The notes: generated by a model from the letters alone, not told the origin. 64,000 bases of DNA from Catalinimonas alkaloidigena (GCF_029504655.1 NZ_JAQFIL010000001.1:3663001-3727000), one strand, 5' to 3'. Counted from the first letter of the stretch, positions 25,532 to 36,119 are shown. A program made the numbers and translations.

Positions 25532-26980
25532 TTAAATCGCTTTAGCTTTTTTTGACAGATAAAAAATGAAACCCACAGTAGCTGCGCTCCAGACCAGCAG
25601 GGCTATGATGGAGCCCCATTCACTTTGGAGCGCCGCGCCTATGGGGATAAACTGGTACCTGAAATCAAGAAACTCCTTCCAGTGATCACTACTGATGACA
25701 TGCGGCTCATCGTCCGGACCTGGCTTTTCATTACTGATCAGTTCCATTTGCAGTTCGTTCATTTCCTGGGCCAGGTGGTACCGATAGGCTTCTGCCTGCT
25801 TTTGAAAATTGATATAGGATTCAAAGTCAGTTCCTGATAGTGCCATGGAGATATTTTTAACAGCGATATAAGGATTTATCCATGCCGTAAGCCGGGTAAA
25901 GCTGTTTTGCTTTTCATAAGTTTCCAGCAGTATGTTGAGATGATTTTTATAGATATCCGCACTGATTCTTTCTCCTTCACGCATCACAAACCCACCATAG
26001 TTAAAGGGTAATTCTTCTACCGAACTCACCTGATGGACCTGTAATAGTGAATCTTTAAGCGCACTGAAATAAGGATCATCAGGATTGTGACTATCCCCCA
26101 CCTTGACCATTTCTTCTTCAATGGCAGATTCAAATTCAATCTTAGAAGGGGATGCATAGAAATAGCTTCCCAATGCCTGGGTAGTGCGGGGCAAAAGAAT
26201 GATAAAGAGTAACCACACGGCTAGCATTTTGATCAGAGCATCTTTGGAGGATCTGCTAAAGGCGGACACCAGCACCGTGATGATGCTGATCACCTGAAAG
26301 AAAAGTAAATAAGTGAGAAGAATGCCGGCATATCGCAGTAGCACATCTGCCATGCGTGTTCCTTCTTCTGTAAGGAAAAGTAAGAGAAAAGTTAGCAGGG
26401 CTACCGGGATAAAAAACAAAAGCGCCGTACCCATAAGCCCCAAAGATTTGCCGAACAGCACTTCTCTCCAGTTTGCGCCTTGCGTGAGGATGATCTTCAG
26501 CGTTCCGTTGGCTCTTTCTGAGGCGATGGTTGCAAAACCCAGAAAGAAGATAATCAGCGGGATGATGAGTTGAAGCAGCATGGCCAGACTGATCTCCCCA
26601 AAGCGCAATAAGCCGGTGGAGAAACTGGCTTCAGAAAAGTTGATGGTATTTTGCTTATGGGCTTCCAGAAATACCGCATTGCCCGTAAAGCTTTCCAGCC
26701 CAAAGTCAAACATGCTCAGGGCATGTTTGAGTCGAAAGGCGAAAGAGCCATAATGGGCCATCCGGTGAGGATGTTTATCCGGATTATTCTCCCAGCTTTG
26801 CCTGGCTACCTGCTGATAGTGCGTGCGAATCTGATTGTGCGTGCTATAGTTTTTCCAACCACTGTAAGCCGCATAAGCTATCATCAACGCGACTATGGCA
26901 ATGATCAGATAAATGGCTCTGGATTTGAATGTATTTGACCAGAACTGTCTGGCGATAAGGAAGATGGATTCTCTTTGCAT
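25532..26980 (-). CDS. ABC-2 type permease, DUF3526 family
   Basis: A 482-residue membrane protein. I start it at the ATG 26978-26980 (MQRESIFLIARQFWSNTFKS), four bases behind the TonB-receptor stop; an earlier in-frame ATG would place an extra 26 residues inside that gene. TM1 at about 22-40 is followed by a long extracytoplasmic domain, TM segments near 135-160, 185-210, 220-245 and 255-275, a second large loop, and a final TM near 455-475. IASERANGTLKIILTQGANW is the ABC-2 coupling region. Partner of the permease behind it and of the ATPase at 29504. Confidence 0.88.
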   Translation of the reverse strand: MQRESIFLIARQFWSNTFKSRAIYLIIAIVALMIAYAAYSGWKNYSTHNQIRTHYQQVARQSWENNPDKHPHRMAHYGSFAFRLKHALSMFDFGLESFTGNAVFLEAHKQNTINFSEASFSTGLLRFGEISLAMLLQLIIPLIIFFLGFATIASERANGTLKIILTQGANWREVLFGKSLGLMGTALLFFIPVALLTFLLLFLTEEGTRMADVLLRYAGILLTYLLFFQVISIITVLVSAFSRSSKDALIKMLAVWLLFIILLPRTTQALGSYFYASPSKIEFESAIEEEMVKVGDSHNPDDPYFSALKDSLLQVHQVSSVEELPFNYGGFVMREGERISADIYKNHLNILLETYEKQNSFTRLTAWINPYIAVKNISMALSGTDFESYINFQKQAEAYRYHLAQEMNELQMELISNEKPGPDDEPHVISSDHWKEFLDFRYQFIPIGAALQSEWGSIIALLVWSAATVGFIFYLSKKAKAI

Positions 26981-26984
26981 AAGG

Positions 26985-29489
26985 CTAAAAACGATAGGTG
27001 GCAGTGAGTATAAAATTGCGGGGGGCACCGGGAAATAACCTGAGGTAATTCTGAGCACCGATCCAGTAGGTCGTATTTAATACATTGTTGACATTCAATG
27101 CCAGCTGCATATTGGTTTTGGAAGGCTGGTAATACAAAGCCATGTCCATGAGGGTATAGCCGGGTACAGTAAATTCACGGGTAAACCAGGGTACTTTGCT
27201 ACCGCTGTATTGCAGCCCAAGGCCAATGCCCAGGTCTTGCAGGAAACTGGCACCGGAAAAATCATAGCGTGTCCAGATATTTGCACTGTTGAGGGGGGTA
27301 TTTTCTTTGCGTTCCCCATTGAGGCTTTCATCCTGATCTTCTATAATTCGGGCATCTATATAACTATAGGACACATTAATTTGCCAGTCTGGTATAAGGT
27401 AACCCGCCAGCTCCCATTCAAAACCACGGCTGCGGTCAGCACCTCGCTGTACCAGTGAATCCGGGAAAGCAGGAAGGTTGGCGTTGATCAGGATGTTCTT
27501 CTGGTTGATCTCGTAAAGCGCTACGTTCATCATGACGCTCCCCTCAAAAAACTCTCCCTTGGCACCCACTTCTTTTAAGTCACTGATAAGCGGTTCAAAA
27601 CGTGCTGGTGAGTTAGGATCCCAGAAGAACGCTCCGGTACTGGGCATAAGGGTAACCGTATTAGACTGAGGCTGATAGCCTTCCAGATAAGTAGCATAAA
27701 CATTGATTTGATTGTTTAACTCATAGGTAAGCCCCACTCTTGGAATCAAAGCCGTATTGGTAAATGCAGCTTCACCGGGAGCATCATAATTGGTAATGTC
27801 TTCAAACCACTCCTGTCTAAGGCTCAGTAAGGCAGATAACTTCCCAAATTTCAGTAGCTCCTGCACATAAATGGCATGAGTGGTCGTAAACGCAGAAGGC
27901 ACAGCGATTCTGGAATCCAGTACATAATCCTCCACATTCTTGATGGTGTATTGCGGATTGTTAAGATCAAAATGCTCAACATTCTGCTTAGGTAAGGTTC
28001 TATCCCCGTAAGTGATGGTCTGATAAGCATCTATATTTTCCAGATCAAAGCTTCTGGCTACCGTGCCATCCGTAAGCAGATAACCTCTGGCTGAATTTTG
28101 TCCCCCCCCTTTGGTTTTGTGCCAGCTACTTAGGTCATATCCGACTAAAAGTTTATTAGATACCTGCCCAAGATTAAAATCAATATTGAAGTAAGCACTT
28201 AGGTTATCTGTGTTCCAAAACTGTTGCCTCTGTACAAAGCGCATGTCTGCCAGACTGGTCACGGCCTGGTTATCAAGATCTACTGCGAATGCATTGGTAG
28301 TGCGATGTTCCTGCAGGTCTTCCTTCCAGCTTTGCTTCATATAGGCCGCATTAAAGCTGATATTGTTTGTAAGCTTATGCGCCAGATTAGTCATGATGAT
28401 GAACTCCTGGGAATTAAAGTAATCGTTGGTTGCGCCAAGGTTCAGGCTGATCGGGGTACTGTTCAGATCGGTTTCTCCGGCAGTGGCACCAAAGATAGGT
28501 TGCCCACGGTCTAGTGTACCAGTACTATTGCTGTAAATCATTTCTACATTGATAGCAGTTTTATCGGTTGGGGTATAGCTGATAGAAGGAGTAAACAGCA
28601 CCGCATCATTACTTACCAGATCGCGAAAAGATTTACCTTCCTGCACTGCACCATTGATGCGATACAGCAGGGTTTTGGATTCGTTCAATGGGCCGGTAAA
28701 GTCCAGCGTACCTCTGATGGTACTAAAACTCCCTACGCTCATGCTGATCTCTTTCCGGTCTTCTGCCAGAGGCTTTTTGGTAACCATGTTGATGCTTCCT
28801 CCCGGATCAACGGTAGAGAAGGTCACCGAGGCTGGTCCTTTCAGCACTTCTACCCGTTCTATATGAGAGGTGATGGGTTGCAGAAAATAATACTGCCGGG
28901 TACGCATGCCATTGAGAATCTGCCCTTCTTCATTCTGACTGATGCCTCGGATATTGTATTGGTTGTAATAACTGGAGGGTGCCACTCCACTGACCATCTC
29001 TACGGCATCAGCCAGTTGGAATGCCTGCCGGTCAGCCATCAGTTCCTTGGTAATGGTAGACATAGACTGTGGCAGCTCCTTGTTTTCTATGGCGATCTTG
29101 GTGGCCGAAAAGGAATAGGCACTGTTATAATCCCGTTGCAGGCGCCCCAGCACTTCTACGGTCTGTAGTTTCCGGCTGTGTTCCGTAAGCACGATGGCAC
29201 CCAAGTCATAGCTTTGGTTTTGAAGAAACTCATACGATTTCTGATACGTATTGTAGCCCAGAAATCTCACTTCCAACGCATATACTCCGGTATCGGAAAG
29301 CGTAATGGAGAAAGAGCCATTTAGATCAGTCGTAGTGCCAAGATTTGTTTCGTCATGGGCCAATGATACAGTAGCTCCGGGTATGCTATTTTGCTGCCCG
29401 TCAAGCACCTTACCGCTAATGCTGACTTGGGAAATAGATGGAAAGGAAATTAATAAAGATATAAAAAGGAATAGTAGTTTATATAGCAT
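26985..29489 (-). CDS. TonB-dependent siderophore-type receptor
   Basis: An outer-membrane receptor of 834 residues: signal peptide (to about 20), carboxypeptidase-like domain at about 22-95 (ISGKVLDGQQNSIPGATVSL), plug at about 130-245 with YNIRGISQNEEGQILNGMRT and IERVEVLKGPASVTFSTVDP, GGSINMVTKKP, and a barrel ending FILTATYRF. The plug and the FSTVDPGGSINMVTKKPL pattern place it with FecA/FhuA/FoxA-like siderophore receptors rather than SusC. It lies inside an operon with an ABC-2 exporter, 15 bases behind the ATPase gene, an unusual partner for an importer. The ligand (siderophore, cobalamin-like or metal chelate) is unknown. Confidence 0.92.
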   Translation of the reverse strand: MLYKLLFLFISLLISFPSISQVSISGKVLDGQQNSIPGATVSLAHDETNLGTTTDLNGSFSITLSDTGVYALEVRFLGYNTYQKSYEFLQNQSYDLGAIVLTEHSRKLQTVEVLGRLQRDYNSAYSFSATKIAIENKELPQSMSTITKELMADRQAFQLADAVEMVSGVAPSSYYNQYNIRGISQNEEGQILNGMRTRQYYFLQPITSHIERVEVLKGPASVTFSTVDPGGSINMVTKKPLAEDRKEISMSVGSFSTIRGTLDFTGPLNESKTLLYRINGAVQEGKSFRDLVSNDAVLFTPSISYTPTDKTAINVEMIYSNSTGTLDRGQPIFGATAGETDLNSTPISLNLGATNDYFNSQEFIIMTNLAHKLTNNISFNAAYMKQSWKEDLQEHRTTNAFAVDLDNQAVTSLADMRFVQRQQFWNTDNLSAYFNIDFNLGQVSNKLLVGYDLSSWHKTKGGGQNSARGYLLTDGTVARSFDLENIDAYQTITYGDRTLPKQNVEHFDLNNPQYTIKNVEDYVLDSRIAVPSAFTTTHAIYVQELLKFGKLSALLSLRQEWFEDITNYDAPGEAAFTNTALIPRVGLTYELNNQINVYATYLEGYQPQSNTVTLMPSTGAFFWDPNSPARFEPLISDLKEVGAKGEFFEGSVMMNVALYEINQKNILINANLPAFPDSLVQRGADRSRGFEWELAGYLIPDWQINVSYSYIDARIIEDQDESLNGERKENTPLNSANIWTRYDFSGASFLQDLGIGLGLQYSGSKVPWFTREFTVPGYTLMDMALYYQPSKTNMQLALNVNNVLNTTYWIGAQNYLRLFPGAPRNFILTATYRF

Positions 29490-29503
29490 CGTTTCATGCA
29501 GGT

Positions 29504-30199
29504 TTAAATGGTTTCCAAATACAGTTGCTGTAATTGATCGGCATTGATTTCGCCAGTAGGAACGGTATGTACCAGGGAGCCTTCTCTCATGATGCCTATT
29601 CTAGTGCATACATTGACTGCGTTGAAAATGTCATGGGTAGCCATAAAAATTGCTTTACCCTCAGCGGCAAGCGCTTTACAAATAATGGTAAACTCAGCAG
29701 TGGCTTTAGGATCCAGCCCGGAGGTGGGCTCATCCATAAATATCACATCTGCATTTTTGGAAAGGGCGATGGCTATGCCTACTTTCTGCCGCATGCCCTT
29801 GGAATAGGTGGACAATCGCCTGGTATGGGCTTCAGCCTGTAAGCCTGCTTTTTTTAAAAAGGCACTGAGTTCTTCTTCCGCATATTTATTTCCCGCCAGA
29901 CGGCTGAAAAAATCCAGGTTTTCTATGCCGGACAGATTACCATACAGTTGTACCACTTCAGGAATGTAAGCGATCATTTTGTTGGTAACGGAAGGCTTTT
30001 GCTTTACCTCTACCTCATTGATCAGGGCTTGCCCACTGGAGGGTTCTATGAAGCCCAGGAAGAGATTGATGGTAGTGGTCTTCCCCGCTCCATTTTGTCC
30101 CAGGAGACAAAAAATTTCACCTTTGTTCACTTCAAAAGAAACATCAAGTAAAGCAGCTGTACCATTATATGATTTTGTCAGATTGATAGCTTTGAGCAT
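29504..30199 (-). CDS. ABC exporter ATP-binding protein
   Basis: A 231-residue ATPase of the drug/heme/polysaccharide ABC-2 exporter type. Walker A is GQNGAGKTT (34-42), the signature YSKGMRQKVGIA (about 131-142), Walker B FMDEPTSGLDP and the switch histidine MATHD follow. It energises the two DUF3526-type permeases encoded two and three genes downstream, with the TonB-dependent receptor between. First gene of the operon; about 350 bases without a gene lie upstream, where its promoter must be. Confidence 0.93.
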   Translation of the reverse strand: MLKAINLTKSYNGTAALLDVSFEVNKGEIFCLLGQNGAGKTTTINLFLGFIEPSSGQALINEVEVKQKPSVTNKMIAYIPEVVQLYGNLSGIENLDFFSRLAGNKYAEEELSAFLKKAGLQAEAHTRRLSTYSKGMRQKVGIAIALSKNADVIFMDEPTSGLDPKATAEFTIICKALAAEGKAIFMATHDIFNAVNVCTRIGIMREGSLVHTVPTGEINADQLQQLYLETI

Positions 30200-30551
30200 A
30201 ATTAAATGTTAATTTGGTTTTTTAAGACAGTACTTTCCCAAGCATCATTCTGGAACGGCATGATCTAAATACAGTGCTTTTTAGCGATATTGATAGGTAA
30301 ATCAGTAATGCATAACTCACAAGCTGCCGGATCAACATGGACAAACAGCATAACTTGAGCAGACGCCGAATCCTTTTACAGATTGAATGAGGTGCCCATC
30401 TGCTCCTTATCAATGGCAATAAACTGATTATGTGCTATCCAAAATAGCTAAGAAAATACGTGTGATCATGTATTCACAAAAACACCCTCATTGACTGAAA
30501 GGCAGTCCAGGTCAGGCATCCTTTGAGCATGATAGCGGGAAGAAATGAAGG
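30200..30551. other. Intergenic stretch before the ABC/TonB-receptor operon
   Basis: No gene recognised. It must hold the promoter of the ABC/receptor operon unless the small protein at 30552 is cotranscribed with it. Confidence 0.4.
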
Positions 30552-30878
30552 TTATCCGAGCGGGGGACCGCGTTGTCTTAATGTAGTAGATAATGTACAT
30601 TCCTGGGCAGCATAACGCGCAGGAGTATGACTTTGCCACTCAGAGATTTCAAGCTGCCTCTCCCAAGGAATTTGAGAGATAAAAGGAGCAATATGAATGG
30701 CGCAAACAGGACAGAGTTCTTTTGTAGCCGTTAAGTGAGCCTGGGCGCTATGTTCATCCTGTATGCTGATTGATCGATGCTCGCTATTATGCCACAGTTC
30801 TCTGGGTAGTGCTACCAGAGAGAACACTATCAGCAACAGATAGGCAAAAGTGATCCGAAAGCGGGCGATCAGTTTCAT
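30552..30878 (-). CDS. Small exported protein with CPxC motif
   Basis: From the ATG at 30876-30878 the protein has 108 residues: an N-terminal hydrophobic segment (ITFAYLLLIVFSLVALP) that acts as signal or anchor, a histidine-containing stretch (ELWHNSEHRSISIQDEHSAQ AHL), a CPVC pair at about residue 67 with a nearby histidine (CPVCAIHI), and a C-terminal RQRGPPLG. Bacteroidota have many such small unannotated proteins ending in RGPP or RAPP next to metal-related transport genes. The CPxC and histidines could bind metal, and the ABC/TonB-receptor operon lies downstream on the same strand. Function not established. Confidence 0.6.
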   Translation of the reverse strand: MKLIARFRITFAYLLLIVFSLVALPRELWHNSEHRSISIQDEHSAQAHLTATKELCPVCAIHIAPFISQIPWERQLEISEWQSHTPARYAAQECTLSTTLRQRGPPLG

Positions 30879-31233
30879 GATGCGTAAATTTAACACCAAT
30901 CCCTACAAATGCAATAGTGTTGCAAAAATTAATTTAGCTTGCGCAAAGTTTGTAAAAAACTATAAGATGCCACATTGACTTGCCCTGTGCAAAAGCCCTT
31001 CTTCTTTTTTTTACTTTTGAGGTTATTGATTTTTGCTTTCTGCGGGAATGATCTACAAAAATTCAGTTGCAAGTTCTGCGCCTTTCACAAAATTCTTTCA
31101 GGTATAAAGTGATAAAGTATTTGAGGAGCAAACTTATACAATGATGAACAGAGAGCGTGATTCGTTAATATTCCTATCCACTTTCATAAGTTCAAAATTT
31201 ACATTGCTACTAAATTAGCCAGCTAAACTTCAG
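30879..31233. other. Intergenic stretch between small CPxC gene and P-type ATPase
   Basis: AT-rich, no gene recognised. It should hold the promoter of the CPxC protein gene; I saw no clear TAnnTTTG element or hairpin. Confidence 0.4.
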
Positions 31234-33942
31234 TTAGAATTCTTCACTTCCCGTCAGCTTTTTTCTGATCGTTTTTTCAAGATATACAATTATAAAAAGA
31301 CCGAGGCCAGCGGCAAGAATCCTTAACCAGGAAATAAAACCGATAGGCGCCGAATGAAATAAATTATTCATAAACGGCGTATGAATAAATATAAGTTGAA
31401 GAATCAGCATTACGAATGTTCCATAATAAACCCACTTATTGGAAAACCACCCTATTTCTTTTACGGACCTCCTTAAAGAGCGGCAGTTAAAAAGATAAAA
31501 TGCTTCTAAAACCACAAAAACAGTAGTGGCTACAGTCTGGGCTTCCGGCAGGCTTACCCCTTTGGATAATTCATAGCGAAACAAAAGGAATGAAGCCAGC
31601 ATGATTAAGGTCCCTACCAGGAGTGTCCTCATTATCAAAGGAAAAGTGAGAATGGGCTTATTGGCTGGTATAGGATCTCTGCTCATAATGCCGGGCTCTT
31701 TGGGCTCGAAGGTGAGCATAAGACCAAGTAGGACCGCGGTGGTCATATTAATCCATAAAATTTGAACCGGTGCCAGTGGTAACTGGGTGGCAAAAACAAT
31801 GCTGGTAAGGATAACGAGCCCCTCTCCCAGATTGGTAGGAAGGGTCCATACTATAAATTTTGTAAGGTTGTCCACTACAGCTCTCCCCTCCTCCACTGCC
31901 GCTTCAATAGAAGCAAAGTTATCATCGGTAAGGACCATATCTGCCGCGTCTTTTGCCACTTCTGTACCGCTAATACCCATTGCTATACCTATGTTGGATT
32001 GTTTTAAAGCCGGTCCGTCATTTACTCCATCTCCTGTCATGGCAACCACATTATCCTTTGCCTGCAGGGCTTTTACCAGCCTGAGTTTCTGAGCGGGGCT
32101 AACCCTTGCAAATACCGACACCTCTTCCACGATCTCCTGAAGTTCCGCATCGGATAATTTTTGCAGCTCTAGCCCAGTTACAGCTATAGGCTTTTCACTT
32201 TCCATTTTTCCATTGATGCCTAATTGTGCTGCTATGGTAGCCGCCGTTAAAGCATGATCCCCGGTGATCATTTTCACCCTGATACCGGCTTCCTGACACA
32301 AAGCCACTGCTTTGATAGCTTCTTCTCTTGGTGGATCTATCATTCCCTGAATACCGGTGAAGATCAGACCTTCTGCGACATCCTCATGACTTACCTGGGT
32401 TTTTGATGGATCAAATTTTTTAAAGGCAAAGGCCAACACCCGCAGACCTTCTGCAGCCATTTCTTCGGTACTTTTTTGGATAGCTTCTTTATCTATTGGC
32501 ACATATTCACCGGCTTTATTCATCATGAGCGTGCATGACCGTAATACGGTCTCTAAAGCCCCTTTCAAGTGCAGAATATTTTCCTCATGTCTATGGAGCG
32601 TTGCCATGTATTGAAGTTCAGACTGGAAAGGGATTTCGTCTATTCTGGGATAATACTGATCAATATATTGATCCTGGATACCGGCTTTTTCTGCGGAACT
32701 GATCAGCGCAGCTTCCGTGGGATCGCCTTCTGCTATCCATCTGCCCTTATCTTCTTTTATCCGGCTATCATTACATAATACTCCCCCTCTCAAAAGGTAA
32801 TGAAGAGCTGTATTTTTGGCTAAATCAACTTCTTCTCCTTCTAACAATATTTTACCTTCTGGCTTATATCCTATTCCTGTTACCTCAAACAGAACTCCAC
32901 CGGCCATTATCTTTTGGACTGTCATTTGATTTTCTGTAAGCGTGCCAGTTTTGTCGGAACATATCACATTGGTGCTACCAAGAGTTTCAACTGCTACCAG
33001 TTTTCGTATTACCGCCCTTCTTCTGGCCATTTTGGAAACGCCTATGGCGAGCATAATAGTCACTGCAGCAGGCAGGCCTTCCGGTATTGCCCCTACAACC
33101 AGTGCCACCGATACCATAAAGGCATTTATCAGACTTTCTCCTCTTACATATGCAATGAATAAAATCAGCGCAGAAAGACTAAGAATAATCCAGAGCAATA
33201 TGTGGCTGAACTTTCTTATTTTTATGGTCAAAGGTGTGTCAAGCTCCTCCGCAGTTGCAATAGATTCATTAATTTTACCTAGCTCGGTCCGGTCTCCGGT
33301 ACTTACAACGATTCCTTTCCCAGTACCATAGGTTACTACTGTAGTGGCAAAGCCAAAATTTTTCCGGTCACCAAGCATCGCATCTGTGTTGACTAGCTCA
33401 GTGCCTTTTTCTGTAGCCACTGATTCTCCGGTAAGCGTTGATTCGTCAACCTGAAGGTCTTTAATAGAGATCAAGCGAACATCGGCTGGCATTTTATCTC
33501 CCGCCTGTACGCTTATGATATCTCCTGGAACAAGGTGAACACTGTTGATAATGGCGGACCTTCCCTCTCTGATTACCGTGGCGCTTGAGCTCATGCTACG
33601 GGAAAGTGCATCTATTGCTTTCAGCGCCTTGGTTTCCTGGATATACCCTATAACGGAATTGATAAGGACTACGGCAAGAATTACTGTAGCGTCTGGATAC
33701 TCTTTTAGCAGCAAGGTCACAAGGGCAGCACCCAGCAGAATGTAAATAAGCGGTTGATTAAACTGAAGAAGAAATCGAATTAAACTGCTCTGGTGCTTTT
33801 TGGGAGTGATGCTATTTTCCCCGTATTTCTTTAAACGCTCACTAACTTCAGCATTTGACAGGCCCTTATGAATATTGGCTTTTAATTCCTTTGCTACCTG
33901 ATCTGCAGTTAATGAATGCCACTTGACCATATCGTTTTCCAT
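31234..33942 (-). CDS. P2-type cation-transporting ATPase
   Basis: An inner-membrane pump of 902 residues. In order: cation ATPase N-terminal domain (about 6-75), TM1-TM2, actuator domain with TGES (171-174), TM3-TM4 with PEGLP (287-291), phosphorylation site DKTGTLT with D330, nucleotide-binding domain, hinge GDGVNDGPALK, and six C-terminal TM helices from about residue 680. PEGLP in TM4 and the overall length match the Ca2+/Na+ (SERCA/PMR1-like) group rather than heavy-metal CPx pumps. It would export Ca2+, Mn2+ or Na+. It appears to stand alone. Confidence 0.93.
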   Translation of the reverse strand: MENDMVKWHSLTADQVAKELKANIHKGLSNAEVSERLKKYGENSITPKKHQSSLIRFLLQFNQPLIYILLGAALVTLLLKEYPDATVILAVVLINSVIGYIQETKALKAIDALSRSMSSSATVIREGRSAIINSVHLVPGDIISVQAGDKMPADVRLISIKDLQVDESTLTGESVATEKGTELVNTDAMLGDRKNFGFATTVVTYGTGKGIVVSTGDRTELGKINESIATAEELDTPLTIKIRKFSHILLWIILSLSALILFIAYVRGESLINAFMVSVALVVGAIPEGLPAAVTIMLAIGVSKMARRRAVIRKLVAVETLGSTNVICSDKTGTLTENQMTVQKIMAGGVLFEVTGIGYKPEGKILLEGEEVDLAKNTALHYLLRGGVLCNDSRIKEDKGRWIAEGDPTEAALISSAEKAGIQDQYIDQYYPRIDEIPFQSELQYMATLHRHEENILHLKGALETVLRSCTLMMNKAGEYVPIDKEAIQKSTEEMAAEGLRVLAFAFKKFDPSKTQVSHEDVAEGLIFTGIQGMIDPPREEAIKAVALCQEAGIRVKMITGDHALTAATIAAQLGINGKMESEKPIAVTGLELQKLSDAELQEIVEEVSVFARVSPAQKLRLVKALQAKDNVVAMTGDGVNDGPALKQSNIGIAMGISGTEVAKDAADMVLTDDNFASIEAAVEEGRAVVDNLTKFIVWTLPTNLGEGLVILTSIVFATQLPLAPVQILWINMTTAVLLGLMLTFEPKEPGIMSRDPIPANKPILTFPLIMRTLLVGTLIMLASFLLFRYELSKGVSLPEAQTVATTVFVVLEAFYLFNCRSLRRSVKEIGWFSNKWVYYGTFVMLILQLIFIHTPFMNNLFHSAPIGFISWLRILAAGLGLFIIVYLEKTIRKKLTGSEEF

Positions 33943-34311
33943 GGCGTCACTTAGATGGTTTACTTAACAAAATAAATGTAAGACAGAATATATTTTGGCT
34001 TACTCTTCTAGAAATTACGCACACCATGAGAAAACCAGCTCTGTATTTTCATCACTGATTGGAAATGAACAATATGTTGTAAACGCCAATTTGAAAACAG
34101 AGATACTGATATGCTACAGAATTGTATCAATGTTCAATTTTTAAAATTTTGGAACCCAGCTTATCAGACAAAGTCGAGGCTGTCCTTTAGTCAACCGGTG
34201 GATCAACTTATCAGATCACCTATAGACATAAAGAACAGCCTGAGTACCTATCACTTAAATAACCCCAGTGGCAGTAACATAAATAATTATGAGCTATGTA
34301 TTTAAGAAAAT
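33943..34311. other. Intergenic stretch
   Basis: AT-rich, no gene recognised. It must contain the P-type ATPase promoter and the 3' end of the dehydrogenase transcript. Confidence 0.4.
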
Positions 34312-35067
34312 CTATTTTGTTGTCCAACTTCCGTCAACAGCGATGGCTTGACCAGTAATATAAGAAGCGGCATCTGAACATAAGAATACAACGGTTTCAG
34401 CAATTTCTTCAGGTTGTCCGATTCTGCCCATTGGCGTGGCCTCTGCAAACTGTTCAAGCACTTGCTGATCGCCACCTGTGTAGCGGTCAATCATGGGCGT
34501 ATGAATAACACCAGGACATACAGCATTCACGCGTATGCCTTCTTTGGCAAAATCCAAAGCAACGTTCTTGGTTAAGCCTACCAAACCATGCTTGGATGCC
34601 ACATAAGCCGGCATTCCCGGAAAGCCAACCAAACCTGCAATTGAGGCATTGTTTATAATTACTCCCTTGCCTTGACTAAGCATAGCCGGTATTTCATAGC
34701 GCATACAAAGCCAGGTACCAGTTAGATTAATACCAATTACTTTGTCCCAATTATCCCTGGTACAATCAGGGGCCGGAGCTGGTGTACCTTCAATGCCAGC
34801 ATTGTTAAAGGCTAAATCCAGTTTGCCAAAGCGCCTGATGGTTTCTTCAATCAACGATTTCACCATGGATTCATTTGAAACATCACATTTGACAAAAATA
34901 GCTTCTCCTCCTACCTGATGTATCGTATCCAATGTATCTACATCGTCCTTCCAGTCGGATAATACCACTTTTGCACCTCTCTGGGCAAACGCAATGGCAG
35001 TTGCTTTTCCAATACCATAGCTGCTTCCTGTGATTAAAGCTACTTTGTTTTTGAATATTTGTTCCAT
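34312..35067 (-). CDS. Short-chain dehydrogenase/reductase (classical SDR)
   Basis: A 251-residue NAD(P)-dependent oxidoreductase with all family motifs: TGSSYGIG (13-20) for cofactor binding, NNAG (88-91), catalytic S142, Y155 and K159 (YVASKH), and the PG block ([10 protein letters not shown]). An aspartate near the end of the second strand (LSDWKD) suggests preference for NAD over NADP. Similar proteins are annotated as glucose 1-dehydrogenase or 3-oxoacyl-ACP reductase, but the substrate cannot be read from the sequence. It ends VDGSWTTK as usual for the family. Apparently monocistronic. Confidence 0.93.
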   Translation of the reverse strand: MEQIFKNKVALITGSSYGIGKATAIAFAQRGAKVVLSDWKDDVDTLDTIHQVGGEAIFVKCDVSNESMVKSLIEETIRRFGKLDLAFNNAGIEGTPAPAPDCTRDNWDKVIGINLTGTWLCMRYEIPAMLSQGKGVIINNASIAGLVGFPGMPAYVASKHGLVGLTKNVALDFAKEGIRVNAVCPGVIHTPMIDRYTGGDQQVLEQFAEATPMGRIGQPEEIAETVVFLCSDAASYITGQAIAVDGSWTTK

Positions 35068-35870
35068 TTTGTTTGACTTTTAAATTATCTAAAGCATCTC
35101 AAGTGTTCTCCTAATATTTTGATATCATTTATCACATATACACTAAAACTTCCCCTGCCCGGCATTGGGGTGGATATACCTGACGGGAAGCTTACATGAA
35201 ACCAACTTCAATAAAACTACAGTAAGTAAAGGTGAATAAGGTTGACCTATGTCACCTTACTCAATGATTCGTATCACTTATGCTCTGAATTTGGCTCACT
35301 GACTTTCAGATCATGGACCAAGCCATCAAGCAATTTTGTGAGCTTCAGTACTAGATCATCGACCTCCGGAGCACTTTTATCCCAATCTTTTCAAGAGTAC
35401 ACCCCTCATATGCGCACTGTTAAATTATGTATACTCACCACAATCAGAGACGTGGAAGTTACCCTTATAGATTGCATCGTTGTAAGCTTTAAGTCAAGCA
35501 AGTCGAATACCTGTATCTATAGCTTTATTGTTAAGTGTAACTACAAAAAAAAGAAGAGATATAACCAGGTATAGCATAAGCGAAAACATAGGCAACAAAT
35601 ATCAACACCGGCTTCACTGCTTTTATTTAAGTGATATAATATTCCAGTCAGGCTGCTGCTATCAACTCCATTATATACCAGTCAGGAAAGATCACAACCG
35701 GCTGAGGAGAGTTGCTGCGTACATTTACCAGTGCTTATGAGGGGGTATGAAATATATAAACCTCAGCTTAAGAAGCTGTGATTCACAAAAGCCTCATCAT
35801 TGTTAATCAGATAGAGGCGGTATATATCAGAGTTTAAATGACAATTTGCCGATTGTGTTTAGAATGACAT
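35068..35870. other. Intergenic stretch with a possible gene remnant
   Basis: No intact gene. On the minus strand near 35275-35390 a short frame reads DWDKSAPEVDDLVLKLTKLL followed by DGLVHDLKV, which has protein-like composition and may be the tail of a lost gene. I do not recognise its family. The rest is AT-rich with stops in all frames. Confidence 0.35.
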
Positions 35871-36119
35871 CTACTTTCTAGCAAAAAAGTCGGAAGGCAG
35901 ATAAGGCCCCAACTGCCGAAAATCCTCTAATAATTTAACCTTTGCTATGTCATACCAGGGCAAATGGCTGGATGACCAAACTTCAAAGTACATTCCTTTG
36001 TAAGAATATAATTTGATGTAATAATTTTGTGAGATACGTGTTACGAGATAGGTACCTCTTTCTTTGAGCAGCCTGACCTTGTCTCTGATTGAAAATGTCT
36101 TGATATTTTTTAAGTCCAT
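35871..36119 (-). CDS. Conserved small protein of unknown function
   Basis: An 82-residue basic protein (IRDKVRLLKERGTYLVTRIS at the start, then QNYYIKLYSYKGMYFEVWSS). It is rich in aromatic residues and predicted to be soluble, with several short beta strands, resembling small Bacteroidota proteins without assigned function. It lies 59 bases behind the Crp/Fnr regulator gene on the same strand and may be cotranscribed with it. Confidence 0.65.
   Translation of the reverse strand: MDLKNIKTFSIRDKVRLLKERGTYLVTRISQNYYIKLYSYKGMYFEVWSSSHLPWYDIAKVKLLEDFRQLGPYLPSDFFARK

Noticed and set aside
34111..34305. 64-residue frame downstream of the dehydrogenase
   Set aside because: No domain or start signals and biased composition; probably chance.
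35242..35740. Plus-strand frames of 110 and 70 residues
   Set aside because: Unusual composition, overlapping frames on both strands, no family; treated as part of a decayed intergenic region.
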